64,000 nucleotides of DNA, taken from Rhodopseudomonas sp. GTDB taxonomy: Bacteria > Pseudomonadota > Alphaproteobacteria > Rhizobiales > Xanthobacteraceae. This document shows, piece by piece, positions 43,674 through 52,759 of this stretch; within the stretch, counting starts at the first letter, position 1, and every line of letters starts with the position of its first letter. Location of the stretch: assembly GCA_016124795.1 (NCBI GenBank), contig WGNB01000041.1, positions 1 to 64,000 on the forward strand, written 5' to 3'. Made by a program: the position numbers and the translations under genes. Under the pieces are notes generated by a model. That model did no database searches. It was not told where the DNA came from and saw only the letters and a program-made list of their open reading frames with translations.

Positions 43674-46082
43674 ATGCAAAAGCCCGCGAAAATCACAGCC
43701 GACGAACTCGCTTCACTGTCCGCGCTTGAACGCAAAGTGTTGTGGCTGGCCAGCTGGACCATCCACAACGCCAATCACCTGCGCGAGAACACCGACGGCC
43801 TGAAGGTCGGCGGTCATCAGGCGTCATCGGCTTCGCTCGCTACCATCATGACGGCTTTATATTTCGACGTGCTGCGGCCGCAGGACCGCGTCGCGGTCAA
43901 GCCACACGCGTCGCCGATTTTTCACGCCATTCAATATCTGCTTGGGAAGCAGCAGCAGCAGAAGCTGCAGAACTTCCGCGGCTACAAGGGCGCGCAGAGT
44001 TATCCGTCGCGGACCAAGGATACCGACGACGTCGACTTCTCGACCGGCTCGGTCGGTCTGGGCGTGGCACAGACCTTGTTCTCATCCTTGGTGCAGGACT
44101 ACGTGCACGCCCACGGCTGGGCCAAGGACCGGCCCGAAGGTCGCATGGTCGCGCTGGTCGGCGACGCCGAACTCGACGAAGGCAATATTTTCGAAGCCTT
44201 GCTCGATGGCTGGAAGCAGAACCTGCGTAATTGCTGGTGGATCATCGACTACAACCGACAGAGCCTCGATGCCGTCGTGCGCGAGGGCCTGTGGGAGCGT
44301 TACGAGCAGCTGTTCAAGAATTTCGGCTGGGATGTCGTCATCGTCAAATACGGTTCGCTGCAACAAGCCGCATTTCAGGAACTCGGCGGCGACAAGCTCA
44401 AGGCCTGGATCGATACCTGCCCGAACCAGCTTTATTCGGCGCTGGTGTTCGCCGGCGGCGCCGCCTGGCGCAAGCGGCTGAATGACGAGATCGGCGATCA
44501 GGGCGACGTGTCGAAGCTGATCGCATCCCGCAATGACGATGAACTGGCCGCGCTGATGAACAATCTCGGCGGCCACGACCTGCCGGCCGTCTTGGAAGCT
44601 TTTCACGGCGTCACCACCGACAAGCCGACCTGCTTCATCTGTTACACGGTGAAGGGGTTCGGCCTGCCGATGGCCGGGCACAAGGACAACCATGCCGGCA
44701 TGATGACGCCGGCGCAAATGGAGACGTTCCAGAAGGCGATGGGCGTGCGGCCCGGCCACGAATGGGACAAGTTCGAGGCCATCGCCGAACCCGAGAAGGT
44801 GCAGGCTTTCCTCGACGCAGTGCCTTTCGCCGCCGACAAGAACCGCAGGCTGAATGCGCCAACCATCGATGTCCCGGCCGATATCCCGATCAAGATCCAG
44901 CCGGTGATGGCGACGCAAACCGGCTTCGGCGCGATTCTCAACGAGATCGGCCGCGGTGACAGCGATTTTGCCAAACGCATCGTCACGACGTCGCCCGACG
45001 TCACGGTCTCGACCAATCTCGGCCCCTGGGTCAACCGGCGCGGCCTGTTCGCACGCCAGGCGATGACCGACACCTTCAAGAGCGAGCACATTCCCTCGAC
45101 CTTCAACTGGGAATTCTCGCCGCAAGGCCAGCACATCGAACTCGGCATCGCCGAGATGAACCTGTTCATTCTGTTGTCGGCGCTCGGCCTGTCGCATTCG
45201 ATCAATGGCGAACGCCTATTGCCGATCGGCACGCTCTACGATCCTTTCATCGCGCGCGGCCTCGATGCGCTCAATTATGCCTGTTATCAGGATGCCCGCT
45301 TCATGGTCGCGGCAACACCGTCCGGCATCACATTGGCCGGTGAAGGCGGCGCGCACCAATCAATCGCCGAGCCGCTGATCGGCATGGCGCAGGATGGGCT
45401 TGCCACGTTCGAACCGGCTTTCGTCGACGAATTATCGGCGATCATGAACTGGTCGTTCAACTACATGCAAAAGAGCGGCGACGGCACCGCTTCGCAGACC
45501 AACTGGTTGCGTGACGACACTGGCGGCTCGGTCTATCTGCGGCTGTCGACACGACCCATCGAACAAATCGCCCGCGACATGACGCCGGAGCTGCGCAATG
45601 ACATTGTCGACGGCGGATACTGGCTGCGCAAGCCGGGCCCGAACGCGCGCGTCACCGTCGCCTATACCGGCGCCATCGCGCCGGAAGCGATTGCCGCCGT
45701 CGGCCTGATGGCGGAAGATCGTCGCGACATCGGCCTGCTCGCCGTTACATCGGCCGACCGGCTCAATGCCGGCTGGACCGCCGCGCAACGCGCCCGCGAG
45801 CGCGGCCTGGTTCATGCCCGCTCGCATGTCGAACGGCTGCTGGCCGAAGCACCGGCGGATTGCGGCATCGTTACCGTCGTCGACGGTCATCCGGCAACGC
45901 TGGCCTGGCTGGGTGCGGTCGAAGGTCATCGCACGCGTGCGCTCGGCGTCGAGCATTTCGGCCAGACCGGCTCTCTGGCCGATCTGTATCGTCATTATGG
46001 CATCGACTCGAACGCCATCATTGCCGCGGCACAAGCCATCGGGCCTGGCCGGCCAGTGCGCTATCTGAAGGCCCTGCCTTAA
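43674..46082 (+). CDS. AceE-like thiamine-diphosphate 2-oxoacid dehydrogenase E1 (transketolase superfamily)
   Basis: An 802-residue homodimeric-type E1, related to AceE and MdeB. The N-terminal pyrimidine/diphosphate domain has FDVLRPQDRVAVKPHASP and the ThDP motif VALVGDAELDEGNIFEALLDGW ending in IIDYNRQS. The middle domain has EMNLFILLSALGLSH and GEGGAHQSIAEPLIGM. About 85 residues shorter than E. coli AceE (887), with most of the loss in the N-terminal and loop regions. Alphaproteobacteria normally use the heterotetrameric PdhA/PdhB, so this is an additional enzyme. It has no E2 partner gene nearby and is divergent from an Lrp regulator. Confidence 0.83.
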   Translation: MQKPAKITADELASLSALERKVLWLASWTIHNANHLRENTDGLKVGGHQASSASLATIMTALYFDVLRPQDRVAVKPHASPIFHAIQYLLGKQQQQKLQNFRGYKGAQSYPSRTKDTDDVDFSTGSVGLGVAQTLFSSLVQDYVHAHGWAKDRPEGRMVALVGDAELDEGNIFEALLDGWKQNLRNCWWIIDYNRQSLDAVVREGLWERYEQLFKNFGWDVVIVKYGSLQQAAFQELGGDKLKAWIDTCPNQLYSALVFAGGAAWRKRLNDEIGDQGDVSKLIASRNDDELAALMNNLGGHDLPAVLEAFHGVTTDKPTCFICYTVKGFGLPMAGHKDNHAGMMTPAQMETFQKAMGVRPGHEWDKFEAIAEPEKVQAFLDAVPFAADKNRRLNAPTIDVPADIPIKIQPVMATQTGFGAILNEIGRGDSDFAKRIVTTSPDVTVSTNLGPWVNRRGLFARQAMTDTFKSEHIPSTFNWEFSPQGQHIELGIAEMNLFILLSALGLSHSINGERLLPIGTLYDPFIARGLDALNYACYQDARFMVAATPSGITLAGEGGAHQSIAEPLIGMAQDGLATFEPAFVDELSAIMNWSFNYMQKSGDGTASQTNWLRDDTGGSVYLRLSTRPIEQIARDMTPELRNDIVDGGYWLRKPGPNARVTVAYTGAIAPEAIAAVGLMAEDRRDIGLLAVTSADRLNAGWTAAQRARERGLVHARSHVERLLAEAPADCGIVTVVDGHPATLAWLGAVEGHRTRALGVEHFGQTGSLADLYRHYGIDSNAIIAAAQAIGPGRPVRYLKALP

Positions 46083-46645
46083 ACCGGGCCCTTGAAACCG
46101 AAGGTCAGCAAGGTTCCACCGACAATCACCGCCCACAACACAATCATGCAGGCCGAAACTGCAATCGTATAAGTGAGAACCTTGGCGGCCGGCGGCTTCA
46201 TCAAGGCGGCGATGCCGGTGAAGAGCAGACAAAAGCTGTACAGTCCCAGCAGCGACAGAAACGCCAGCGGCGGCTGCACGGCGAAAACGCCGGCGACCCA
46301 GAAAGCCGTCGGCGCGAAGATCGCCACTTTCATCGCATTGGTAAAATTCTTCCGCCCGCCAAACGTGGCCGCCATGCCATTGAGGATAAACGCCATCACC
46401 GGAATGCTGGCAAGCGACAGCAGATAAACGATAAGCGACCGGATCAGTCCCAACGCCGGATCGACACGCAGACCGACATAACCGGTGAACACCATGCCGA
46501 TAAAGCTGGCGGCCGGCGGGATCAGCGCGAGTGGCGCGGCATAACCCCAGAACAGCGAACCGAGGTCTTCCGTTTCGGCTTCGATTTTCGGCCACTCTTC
46601 CTTCGGCGTTTGCAGAAGGGCTTTGACGCGTTCGACCAGATTCAT
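46079..46645 (-). CDS. Yip1-family membrane protein
   Basis: A 188-residue Yip1/DUF1282-like protein with a short cytoplasmic helical start (LVERVKALLQTPKEEWPKI, the family's N-terminal signature) and five hydrophobic segments (ALIPPAASFIGMVFTG, RSLIVYLLSLASIPVMAFIL, VAIFAPTAFWVAGVF, FLSLLGLYSFCLLFTGI, YTIAVSACMIVLWAVIVGG). Its 3' end overlaps the stop of the AceE-like gene by 4 bp. Followed after 25 bp on its strand's upstream side by a GMC gene end... it is a separate small gene. Function unknown. Confidence 0.8.
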   Translation of the reverse strand: MNLVERVKALLQTPKEEWPKIEAETEDLGSLFWGYAAPLALIPPAASFIGMVFTGYVGLRVDPALGLIRSLIVYLLSLASIPVMAFILNGMAATFGGRKNFTNAMKVAIFAPTAFWVAGVFAVQPPLAFLSLLGLYSFCLLFTGIAALMKPPAAKVLTYTIAVSACMIVLWAVIVGGTLLTFGFKGPV

Positions 46646-46670
46646 ATCGCTCTATCTTTCCCGGCCGCTC

Positions 46671-48305
46671 CTAGCGGCGCTTGCTGTCTTCAGTCGTCAT
46701 CGCCGCGCCCTTTTCGGCGATCATCATGGTCGGCGAATTGGTGTTGCCTGACGTAATCGACGGCATCACCGAAGCATCTATCACACGCAAGCCCTGAATG
46801 CCTATCACCCGCAATCGCGCATCGACCACCGCACCAGCATCATCCTCGCGCCCCATGCGGGCGGTCCCAACCGGATGAAAGATCGTGGTGCCGATGTCGC
46901 CGGCGGCCTTTTCAAGCGCCGCCTCGTCATCATCGCGCACGGAGCCGCCCGGCAGGAATTCATCCGGCGCGTATTTCCGCAACGCCGGCTGCGATACGAT
47001 CCGGCGCGTGACACGGATGGAATCGGCCGCGACACGCCGATCTTCCGGCGTTGCCAGATAATTCGGCGCAATCGCCGGCGCCTGCCGCGGATCGGCCGAT
47101 TTAAGGGTCAGGCTACCCCGCGACGTCGGCCTGATATTGGCGACGCTGGCGGTGAAGGCGGGAAAGGAATGCAACGGCTCGCCGAACTTGCCGAGCGACA
47201 AAGGCTGGACATGATACTGGATATTGGCGCGGTCCTGACTTGGATCGGACCGGGTGAAGGCGCCCAGTTGCGACGGCGCCATCGTCATCGGTCCGCGCCG
47301 GCGGAACGCATAATCCAATCCCATTTCCAGCTTGCCGAGCAGCGAGGCATTCATCGCGTTCAGCGTTCTGACGCCAGACACCTTGAAGATCGTGCGCAAT
47401 TGCAGATGGTCGTGCAGGTTCTGTCCGACACCCGGCTTGTCGAGCAATGTCGTAATGCCATGCTCGGACAAATGCGCCGCCGGACCGACGCCGGACAACA
47501 TCAGAAGCTGTGGCGAACCGATCGCGCCGGCGGCCAGAATCACCTCGCCGCGGCATCGCGCCGAGCGCCTGACGCCATTCTGCTGCCAACGCACACCGGT
47601 CGCGCGCCGGTCGGTGAACGTAACGGCTTCGGTCAGGCAGCCCGTTTCGAGCTGAAGATTCTTGCGATGCAGCACCGGCTTGAGAAAACCGCGCGCCGCC
47701 GACCAGCGCCGGCCGAGCTTCTGGTTCACATGAAAATAGGCGATGCCCTCGTTGTCGCCGGTATTGAAATCGGCCACTGCCGGAATGCCGTATTGAATCG
47801 CGGCCTCGCGGAACGCATCCAGAATTTCCCACGACAAGCGCGGCTGTTCGACCCGCCATTCGCCGCCCGCGCCATGGTCGCTGTCGCGGCCCATGAAATG
47901 GTCGACATGCTTGCGAAAGAACGGACGCACATCGTCCCACGACCAACCGGGCAAACCGAGCTGCCGCCACTGATCGTAATCGGTGGCCTGCCCCAGCATA
48001 TAGATCATGCCGTTGATGGCGGAGCAGCCGCCGATCACTTTGCCGCGCGGATAATTCAGGCTGCGGCCGTTGAGGCCCGGCTCGGCCTCGGTCTTGAACA
48101 TCCAGTCGGCACGCGGGTTACCGATGGCGAATAAATAACCGACCGGGATGTGAAACCAGATCCAGTTGTCGCGGCCGCCGGCTTCCAGCAGCAGAACCCG
48201 CTTGTCCGGATCGGCCGACAACCGGTTGGCCAGTACGCAGCCGGCCGAACCCGCGCCGACGATGATATAATCGAATTCGCCTTCGACCGGCGCCTCGTCA
48301 CGCAT
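46671..48305 (-). CDS. GMC-family oxidoreductase (choline-dehydrogenase-like)
   Basis: A 544-residue FAD-dependent glucose-methanol-choline oxidoreductase. N-terminal FDYIIVGAGSAGCVLANRLS with LLLEAGG, then the GMC signatures NYPRGKVIGGCSAING and GAIGSPQLLMLSGVGPA, and C-terminal FHPVGTARMG with the catalytic His and SGNTNSPTMMIAEKGA with Asn. An AGGGAGG lies upstream of ATG 48305. These enzymes oxidise primary alcohols including choline; context gives no clue to the substrate. Downstream gene is the Yip1 protein, upstream an ICMT-like methyltransferase, all on the minus strand. Confidence 0.9.
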   Translation of the reverse strand: MRDEAPVEGEFDYIIVGAGSAGCVLANRLSADPDKRVLLLEAGGRDNWIWFHIPVGYLFAIGNPRADWMFKTEAEPGLNGRSLNYPRGKVIGGCSAINGMIYMLGQATDYDQWRQLGLPGWSWDDVRPFFRKHVDHFMGRDSDHGAGGEWRVEQPRLSWEILDAFREAAIQYGIPAVADFNTGDNEGIAYFHVNQKLGRRWSAARGFLKPVLHRKNLQLETGCLTEAVTFTDRRATGVRWQQNGVRRSARCRGEVILAAGAIGSPQLLMLSGVGPAAHLSEHGITTLLDKPGVGQNLHDHLQLRTIFKVSGVRTLNAMNASLLGKLEMGLDYAFRRRGPMTMAPSQLGAFTRSDPSQDRANIQYHVQPLSLGKFGEPLHSFPAFTASVANIRPTSRGSLTLKSADPRQAPAIAPNYLATPEDRRVAADSIRVTRRIVSQPALRKYAPDEFLPGGSVRDDDEAALEKAAGDIGTTIFHPVGTARMGREDDAGAVVDARLRVIGIQGLRVIDASVMPSITSGNTNSPTMMIAEKGAAMTTEDSKRR

Positions 48306-48402
48306 CGCCCGATCCTCCCTGGATGGCCTTCATACCATCAAAGGCGGTCGTTGGAAGACCCGATTACACCAAGGCCCGAATGCGGCCCGCCGTGTCGAGA
48401 AT

Positions 48403-49176
48403 TCAGAAAATACCGGGAAGCAACCGGTAACGGACACGGGCCGCATAATCGCGATAGGCCGGGTCCCACAACAGGATGCGTTCCTCGCGCAACAGGCGGG
48501 CGATCTGGATGGCAAGTCCGCAGGCGTAGACCGTGGCGTTACGCCAGGACGGCATGCCCATCAGGAAGCCGACATGGGTGATGACATAGCCGGCATACAT
48601 CGGATGGCGCACGAAGCGATAAGGCCCGAGCACCTTGACGCCACGGTTGGCCGCGACGATGCCGAAGCTGCGGCCCAGCATCACCTTCGCTGAAATCTGG
48701 ACGCACAGTCCGCACAGCATCAGCCCCGCGCACAAGAGCACCGGTGCGATCGCGTCCTTGGTCACGGGCACGACCAGCAGCGGCGCGATCATTCCCGCAA
48801 AGGCCAACAGCCAGTCGGTCGGCCGTGTCGAGATCGTGCCCGAACGCCGGTGCGCGACGATCAGGCCGATCGCCAGCATCTCCGACAACACCAGCAGAAC
48901 GGTGACGAGATTGGGCGCCGCTTCGAGGCTCAAAAGCATGTTGTAGACGAAATGGCCGAACACCAGGCCGACAACGACGAGTTCGACGATCTCGAGCAAC
49001 AGGCCAGGCGTGACGGAATGCCATGCCGGCGATGCCCGCCATCCGGCCAGCATGATCCGCCAGGTCGACAATTCGAATGTTCCGCTGTCGGACGGCAATT
49101 CTCCGGCAGCAAGCACCATCGGATGCGGCCCGTCCAATGACGGCGCCGTATCCAACGAAACGTCGTTAATCGACAT
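48403..49176 (-). CDS. Isoprenylcysteine-carboxyl-methyltransferase/PEMT-like membrane protein
   Basis: A 257-residue membrane protein with a soluble start of about 50 residues, five to six hydrophobic helices, and the C-terminal ICMT/PEMT methyltransferase signature GPYRFVRHPMYAGYVITH followed by EERILL...YRDYAARVRYRLLPG. SAM-dependent methylation of a lipid or thiol is the family role. The N-terminal extension before the first helix is longer than usual. The substrate is unknown. It shares the 311-bp upstream region with modA, transcribed away. Confidence 0.8.
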   Translation of the reverse strand: MSINDVSLDTAPSLDGPHPMVLAAGELPSDSGTFELSTWRIMLAGWRASPAWHSVTPGLLLEIVELVVVGLVFGHFVYNMLLSLEAAPNLVTVLLVLSEMLAIGLIVAHRRSGTISTRPTDWLLAFAGMIAPLLVVPVTKDAIAPVLLCAGLMLCGLCVQISAKVMLGRSFGIVAANRGVKVLGPYRFVRHPMYAGYVITHVGFLMGMPSWRNATVYACGLAIQIARLLREERILLWDPAYRDYAARVRYRLLPGIF

Positions 49177-49453
49177 GACGAGGGCCCCAACAACTCACGC
49201 CGCGGAGATGCGGCGGCGACGGCGGCCAATCTGGCGTCGCGACATTTAACCGCGACCTAAGACCGGCATAAAATCCGGATAAAATTCATATCTCCGGCCC
49301 GCGACCGAATTTCCGACCCGGCGGTCTTTACGGCGCGGCGGCTTCGTTGCTATGGTCCGACCACGACCTGCGGCCCACTGTGCGTGCGCCGCAAGATGCC
49401 GGAACGGCGGTTCCGACGATAGATCGTAACTCATCACGATTTGACGCCAGCCC

Positions 49454-49471
49454 GGCGCCTTATTTGGCGCC
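49454..49471 (+). promoter_or_regulatory. Hairpin just before the modA ribosome-binding site
   Basis: GGCGCC (49454-49459), loop TTATTT, GGCGCC (49466-49471). It ends 2 nt before the AGGGAGA Shine-Dalgarno at 49474-49480, so folding could limit translation of modA. A repeat ATCGT...ACGAT lies at 49423-49440. No convincing full ModE box or Moco riboswitch was found in the 311-bp upstream region. Confidence 0.35.
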
Positions 49472-49487
49472 TCAGGGAGAACCGCCT

Positions 49488-50297
49488 ATGTCCATGCATA
49501 CCTTGAAAAAATCCTTTGTCGCCGCTTTGGCCCTGGTCGCCGCCAGCGCGCTCGCGCAACCGGCCGCCGCGCAGGACAAGCCCGTTGCCAGCCTCACCGT
49601 CTTTGCGGCCGCCTCGATGCGCAATGCGCTCGACGACGCTAACGCCGCCTTCACCAAAGCCACAGGCGTCAAGGTCATCGCGAGCTATGCCGCGACGTCG
49701 GCACTCGCCAAGCAACTCGAACAGGGCGCACCGGCCGACATCTTCATATCCGCCGACCTGAAGTGGATGGATTACGCCATTGCCCACAAGCTGGTGAAGC
49801 CGGACAGCCGCGTCAATCTGCTCGGCAACCGGCTGGTCCTGATCGCCGCGAAAGATTCCAAGATCGACAAAATCGATATCAAGGAAGGCTTCGACATCGC
49901 CAAATTGGCCGGCGACGGCCGCATCGCGGTCGCCGACGTCAAGGCCGTCCCCGCCGGTCTTTATGCCAAGGCGGCGCTGGAAAAGCTCGGCAGTTGGAAA
50001 GCAGCCGAGCCGAAGCTGGCGATGGCCGAGAATGTCCGCGCCACACTGGCCTTCGTCGCGCGCGGCGAAACGCCGGTCGGCATCGTCTACGAGACCGACG
50101 CCAAGATCGAACCGAAAGTGAAAATCGCCGGCGTCTTCCCCGAAAACTCCCACCCGCCGGTGACCTATCCGGTGGCCGCGACCGCTGACAGCAAAAACGC
50201 CGACGCCGGCCGCTATCTCGGATTCTTGCGGTCGACAGCCGCCAAGACCATTTTCGAGAAATACGGCTTCAGCTATTTGATCAAGCCGGTGTCGTAA
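49488..50297 (+). CDS. modA: Molybdate ABC transporter, periplasmic binding protein
   Basis: A 269-residue molybdate/tungstate-binding protein with signal peptide (FVAALALVAASALAQPAAA) and the ModA core: SLTVFAAASMRNALDD, then YAATSALAKQLEQGAPADIFISAD with the oxyanion-binding Ser and Thr, and GETPVGIVYETDA. Start ATG 49488, with AGGGAGA upstream; the frame is open from 49347. First gene of modABC. The molybdate it imports would serve Mo enzymes such as SoxC encoded in this window. Confidence 0.94.
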   Translation: MSMHTLKKSFVAALALVAASALAQPAAAQDKPVASLTVFAAASMRNALDDANAAFTKATGVKVIASYAATSALAKQLEQGAPADIFISADLKWMDYAIAHKLVKPDSRVNLLGNRLVLIAAKDSKIDKIDIKEGFDIAKLAGDGRIAVADVKAVPAGLYAKAALEKLGSWKAAEPKLAMAENVRATLAFVARGETPVGIVYETDAKIEPKVKIAGVFPENSHPPVTYPVAATADSKNADAGRYLGFLRSTAAKTIFEKYGFSYLIKPVS

Positions 50298-50407
50298 CAC
50301 AATATGTTATTGACATTGTTGCTACCCGCAACGGGCCATCCGGACACGCACGTCAGGCTGGCGCCGGCGAATAACAATCACGAAATCAGGGGTCGTTGCC
50401 CTCCGAA

Positions 50408-50429
50408 GCCCGGCGCATACGCGCCGGGC
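50408..50429 (+). other. Hairpin in the modA-modB gap
   Basis: Perfect 9-bp stem (50408-50416 with 50421-50429) and ATAC loop in the 157-bp gap between modA and modB. No T-run, so more likely an RNA-stabilising or processing element; it may separate the high-copy modA message from modBC. Confidence 0.5.
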
Positions 50430-50454
50430 GACAACGGGGCGACGGAGACGGCTG

Positions 50455-51150
50455 GTGTTTAATCTCACGCCTGAAGACTGGGTCGCGGTCCGGCTGTCGC
50501 TGCGCATTGCCAGCGTCGCGACGCTGGTCGCATTGCCTTTCGGCACCGCGGTCGCGTATCTGCTGGCGCGAAAGAATTTCTGGGGCAAATCGCTGCTCGA
50601 TGCCATCGTGCATCTGCCGCTGGTATTGCCGCCGGTCGTCACCGGCTATCTGCTGCTGATCACTTTCGGCCGGCGTGCGCCGATCGGTGCCTTTCTCGCC
50701 GATCACCTTGGTATCGTGTTTTCGTTTCGCTGGACGGGAGCGGCGCTGGCCTGCGGCATCATGGCCTTTCCCTTGATGGTGCGGGCCATCCGGCTGTCTC
50801 TTGAAGCCATCGATCGCCGGCTCGAAGACGCAGCCAGCACGCTTGGCGCCAACCGGTTCTGGCTGTTCACCACCATCACTCTGCCGCTGGCGCTGCCGGG
50901 GATCATCGCCGGCATGATGCTGGCCTTTGCCCGGGCGCTTGGCGAATTCGGCGCCACCATTACTTTCGTATCGAACATTCCCGGCGAGACCCAGACCATT
51001 TCGGCGGCGATCTATACCCTCACGCAAGTGCCGGGCGGCGATGCAGCGGCTCTTGATCTGGTCATCGTCGCCGTCATCATTTCAGTCGCCGCGTTGATGG
51101 CATCTGAATTTTTCGCCCGGCGCGCCGGTGCGCGGCTCCACGGGGTGTAA
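50455..51150 (+). CDS. modB: Molybdate ABC transporter permease
   Basis: A 231-residue inner-membrane permease, usual length. Five or six helices with the ABC-permease EAA loop, seen in EDAASTLGANRFWLFTTITLPLALPGIIAG. Starts with GTG 50455 (MFNLTPEDWVAVRLSLRIA). Its stop is 3 bp before the modC ATG, so the two are co-translated; ModB forms the membrane channel with ModC. Confidence 0.94.
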   Translation: MFNLTPEDWVAVRLSLRIASVATLVALPFGTAVAYLLARKNFWGKSLLDAIVHLPLVLPPVVTGYLLLITFGRRAPIGAFLADHLGIVFSFRWTGAALACGIMAFPLMVRAIRLSLEAIDRRLEDAASTLGANRFWLFTTITLPLALPGIIAGMMLAFARALGEFGATITFVSNIPGETQTISAAIYTLTQVPGGDAAALDLVIVAVIISVAALMASEFFARRAGARLHGV

Positions 51151-51153
51151 CCG

Positions 51154-51816
51154 ATGCTCGTGGTCGAAGTTGAAAAGAAACTCGGCGGTTTCACGCTCAA
51201 TGCACCCTTTGTCAGCGAAGGCGGGTGCACCGTTTTGTTCGGACCGTCCGGCGCCGGCAAGACCAGCATCATCAACATGATCGCCGGCCTGATGAAGCCG
51301 GACCGTGGCCGCATCGTGCTCGACGATACGGTCCTGTTCGACAAGAACGCCGGCATCGACCTCGCGGTCTGGCGGCGACGCATCGGTTATGTCTTTCAGG
51401 AAGGCCGGCTGTTTCCGCATTTGTCGATCCGGCACAATCTCGATTACGGCCGCTGGATGGGCGGCCATCCCGCAGACCCGGCCGCCTTCGCACAGGCCGT
51501 GGCGCTGCTCGATATCGGCCATCTGCTCGACCGCCGGCCCGGCAAACTGTCGGGCGGCGAACGCCAGCGCGTCGCGGTAGGACGCGCCCTGCTGATGAAG
51601 CCACGCCTGCTGCTGCTCGACGAACCGCTGGCGTCACTCGATTCCGGCCGCAAGGACGACATCCTGCCTTATCTCGTGCGGCTTCGCGACGAGGCCAAAG
51701 TACCGATGATCTATGTCAGTCACGACCCCAACGAAGTAAGACGTATCGCGTCACGCGTGATGCGCGTCGAGGGCGGTCAAGTGACGGCAACGGGCGGCGC
51801 CGAATTGGTAAACTAA
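51154..51816 (+). CDS. modC: Molybdate ABC transporter ATPase lacking the TOBE domain
   Basis: A 220-residue ABC ATPase with complete nucleotide-binding domain: Walker A GPSGAGKTS, Q-loop FQEGRLF, signature LSGGERQRVAVGRAL, Walker B PRLLLLDEPLASLD and H-loop VSHDPNEV. ModC proteins such as that of E. coli (352 residues) carry a C-terminal TOBE/Mop molybdate-binding domain; here the protein stops right after the NBD (VEGGQVTATGGAELVN). A dispersed hairpin repeat begins 9 bp after the stop. The absence removes the usual site of feedback by cytoplasmic molybdate. Either an ancestral short form or a truncation. Confidence 0.88.
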   Translation: MLVVEVEKKLGGFTLNAPFVSEGGCTVLFGPSGAGKTSIINMIAGLMKPDRGRIVLDDTVLFDKNAGIDLAVWRRRIGYVFQEGRLFPHLSIRHNLDYGRWMGGHPADPAAFAQAVALLDIGHLLDRRPGKLSGGERQRVAVGRALLMKPRLLLLDEPLASLDSGRKDDILPYLVRLRDEAKVPMIYVSHDPNEVRRIASRVMRVEGGQVTATGGAELVN

Positions 51817-51824
51817 AATCGTCG

Positions 51825-51905
51825 TCGCCGGGCTTGCCCCGGCGATCCGCGTCTTCGATGCTGAAAGCTGGTCAAGACGTGGATGCCCGGCGCAAGGCCG
51901 GGCAT
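51825..51905. repeat. Two-hairpin dispersed repeat between modC and the next gene
   Basis: TCGCCGGG / CCCGGCGA (51825-51832 with 51838-51845) and ATGCCCGGC / GCCGGGCAT (51883-51891 with 51897-51905). The second hairpin is the same class as that at 57289-57311. The element starts 9 bp after the modC stop and runs up to the start region of the next gene. Confidence 0.75.
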
Positions 51906-51917
51906 GACGGAGAAAGC

Positions 51918-52727
51918 ATGTTCCCGCCGCAACGCATCGTCTGCCTGACCGAGGAAACGGTCGAAACATTATACCTTCTCGGCGAGGATGCCCGCATTGT
52001 CGGCGTGTCCGGTTACGCCGTGCGTCCGCCGCAGGTACGCCGGGAGAAGCCGCGGGTCTCGGCTTTCATCTCCGCCGACGTTCCGAAAATATTGGCGCTC
52101 GAACCGGATCTGGTGCTGACCTTTTCCGACCTGCAAGCCGACATCGTCGCTGACCTGATCCGCGCCAATATCGCCGTCCACGCCTTCAACCAGCGCGACA
52201 TCGCCGGCATCCTCGACATGATCCGCACGCTGGGCGCGCTGGTCGACGCCGCCGACAAGGCTGAGGCGCTGGCGCGAAGCCTGTCCGCGCGGATCGACAC
52301 CGCGCGGAACCGGACCGCAGGATTGCCGCGCCGCCCGCGCGTCTACTTCGAGGAATGGGACTCGCCGATGATCTCGGGCCTCGGCTGGGTCTCCGAACTG
52401 GTCGAGGCGGCCGGCGGCATCGATGTGTTCCCGGACCTCGCCGCCCGCAAGAACGCCAGGGACCGGATCGTGACACCGGAAGCGGTCATCGCAGCCCGCC
52501 CGGATATCGTCATCGGCTCGTGGTGCGGCAAGAAATTCAGTCCAACCCGTTTCGCCGCCCGGCCCGGATTTGACCGGATTCCGGCCGTCGTTACGGGCCA
52601 TCTACACGAGGTCAAATCGACTTTGATCCTGCAACCGGGCCCGGCGGCGCTGACCGAAGGCCTGGACGCCCTGGTTAAGATCCTCGCCGAATGGGTGGAA
52701 CAGACCCGGGCAGACGTGTTAGTCTAA
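51918..52727 (+). CDS. BtuF-like cobalamin-type periplasmic-binding-fold protein without signal peptide
   Basis: A 269-residue protein of the COG0614/BtuF-type metal-chelate-binding fold: RIVCLTEETVETLYLLGED, ALEPDLVLTFSDLQADIVADL and FEEWDSPMISGLGWVSELVEAAGG are typical of the cobalamin-binding subgroup, as is the later TPEAVIAARPDIVIGSWCGKKF. No signal peptide is present, although the frame before ATG 51918 only reads through the repeat. The next gene encodes a DUF6580 membrane protein, so a link to cobalamin uptake is plausible. No BtuCD genes are nearby. Confidence 0.8.
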   Translation: MFPPQRIVCLTEETVETLYLLGEDARIVGVSGYAVRPPQVRREKPRVSAFISADVPKILALEPDLVLTFSDLQADIVADLIRANIAVHAFNQRDIAGILDMIRTLGALVDAADKAEALARSLSARIDTARNRTAGLPRRPRVYFEEWDSPMISGLGWVSELVEAAGGIDVFPDLAARKNARDRIVTPEAVIAARPDIVIGSWCGKKFSPTRFAARPGFDRIPAVVTGHLHEVKSTLILQPGPAALTEGLDALVKILAEWVEQTRADVLV

Positions 52728-52759
52728 ATAAAAGCACCCTTCGCAAGGAACTCGCACCG

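Noticed and set aside
49177-49487. Moco riboswitch or ModE site before modA
   Set aside because: Only a short hairpin and an ATCGT/ACGAT repeat are seen; the conserved elements of either control site were not recognised.
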